From contig JAATVL010000075.1 of the NCBI GenBank assembly GCA_014523525.1, positions 1-5,516 of the forward strand: a stretch of DNA of 5,516 bases. The letters run 5' to 3'. Of the stretch, positions 5,291 to 5,516 are shown piece by piece; position 1 is the stretch's first letter; the number at the start of each line of letters is the position of its first letter. The notes under the pieces are model-generated. The model was not told the origin of the DNA. It saw only the letters and a list, made by a program, of their open reading frames with translations, and made no database searches. Both the position numbers and the translations under genes were made by a program. The stretch is from Nitrososphaerales archaeon TH703. GTDB lineage: Archaea; Thermoproteota; Nitrososphaeria; Nitrososphaerales; Nitrososphaeraceae.

Positions 5291-5516
5291 ATGTGTATTC
5301 ACGACATGCCAAACAACCATTGCTTTACCCGGCGTTTTTGGAAGGCAAACACCGGAGTGACCCATTCTATGGGATGGAGATTTGGTTCTCAATTTAGAAT
5401 CATGAAGCCATCTAAAGAAGAATTTTAGGTGAGAGAGCTAGTCATTCCAGGTAGTTATCCACCTTTCATACGGACCTTCCTGAGGACTCAATTTTGCTAT
5501 TATTGTTTATTTGATC
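5291..5516 (+). other. right-edge region with interrupted reading frame, no clear gene
   Basis: From ATG at 5291, or 5306 in the same frame, an ORF of 45 or 40 codons runs to TAG at 5426-5428. The same frame is then open to the window end for about 29 more codons, starting at a GTG directly after the TAG. The predicted peptides, for example MGWRFGSQFRIMKPSKEEF and RELVIPGSYPPFIRTFL, match no family I know. There is no TATA box at the leaderless distance. This may be a broken gene, the start of a gene at 5429 that continues outside, or chance. Confidence 0.25.
5329..5355. repeat. imperfect hairpin
   Basis: CCGGCGTTT pairs with AAACACCGG with one mismatch across a 9-nt loop. A second small hairpin, CCCAT-TCT-ATGGG, follows at 5361-5373. 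Both are in a segment that is GC-richer than its surroundings, divergent to the PII gene. Their role is unknown. Confidence 0.5.

Noticed and set aside
4878..5312. N-terminal extension of the PII protein by 27 residues from a TTG at 5312
   Set aside because: The extra residues match nothing in PII proteins, and the TATA box for the internal ATG at 5231 would lie inside the coding sequence.

Overview
The window is low-GC archaeal DNA, most likely from an ammonia-oxidising Nitrososphaeria (Thaumarchaeota), with a Nitrososphaera/Nitrosocosmicus-like lineage as best guess. Three things suggest this. The protein set combines a universal stress protein, a site-2 protease with CBS domains, a divergent PII protein and tiny Cys-rich zinc proteins. 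Start codons lack Shine-Dalgarno sequences. AT-rich TATA-like boxes sit about 26 bp upstream of several start codons, the layout of leaderless archaeal transcripts. The assignment is inference; no rRNA or other marker gene is present.

Layout. 1-1272 (+): 3' part of a major facilitator superfamily transporter, cut by the left edge. 1273-1410: convergent spacer with a short tandem repeat and a T-run for the opposing gene. 1411-2568 (-): membrane site-2 metalloprotease with two CBS domains. 2569-3107: no intact gene of normal size, but the minus strand of 2723-3046 looks like a decayed small gene and carries a near-perfect palindrome. 3108-3341 (+): 77-residue protein with two predicted zinc sites. 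3342-3508: very AT-rich convergent spacer. 3509-3949 (-): universal stress protein starting at TTG. 3950-4554: graveyard of small genes, namely a zinc-ribbon ORF with an internal stop (4131-4283) and a twice-frameshifted Lys/Glu-rich ORF that keeps a good promoter (4368-4527). 4555-4734 (+): intact 59-residue Cys-rich zinc-ribbon protein that is easy to miss. 4878-5231 (-): PII-family protein with altered ligand-binding positions. 5232-5516: PII promoter, a GC-richer hairpin and an interrupted reading frame running off the right edge.

The genes do not form one operon. They are mostly singly transcribed and alternate in strand, each with its own promoter. The theme is sensing and response: nucleotide-binding USP and PII, a CBS-regulated intramembrane protease and small zinc proteins, beside a solute transporter. 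The most notable content is the set of very small zinc-binding genes, intact and broken, in about 1.6 kb. No tRNA, rRNA, CRISPR array or transposase was seen.
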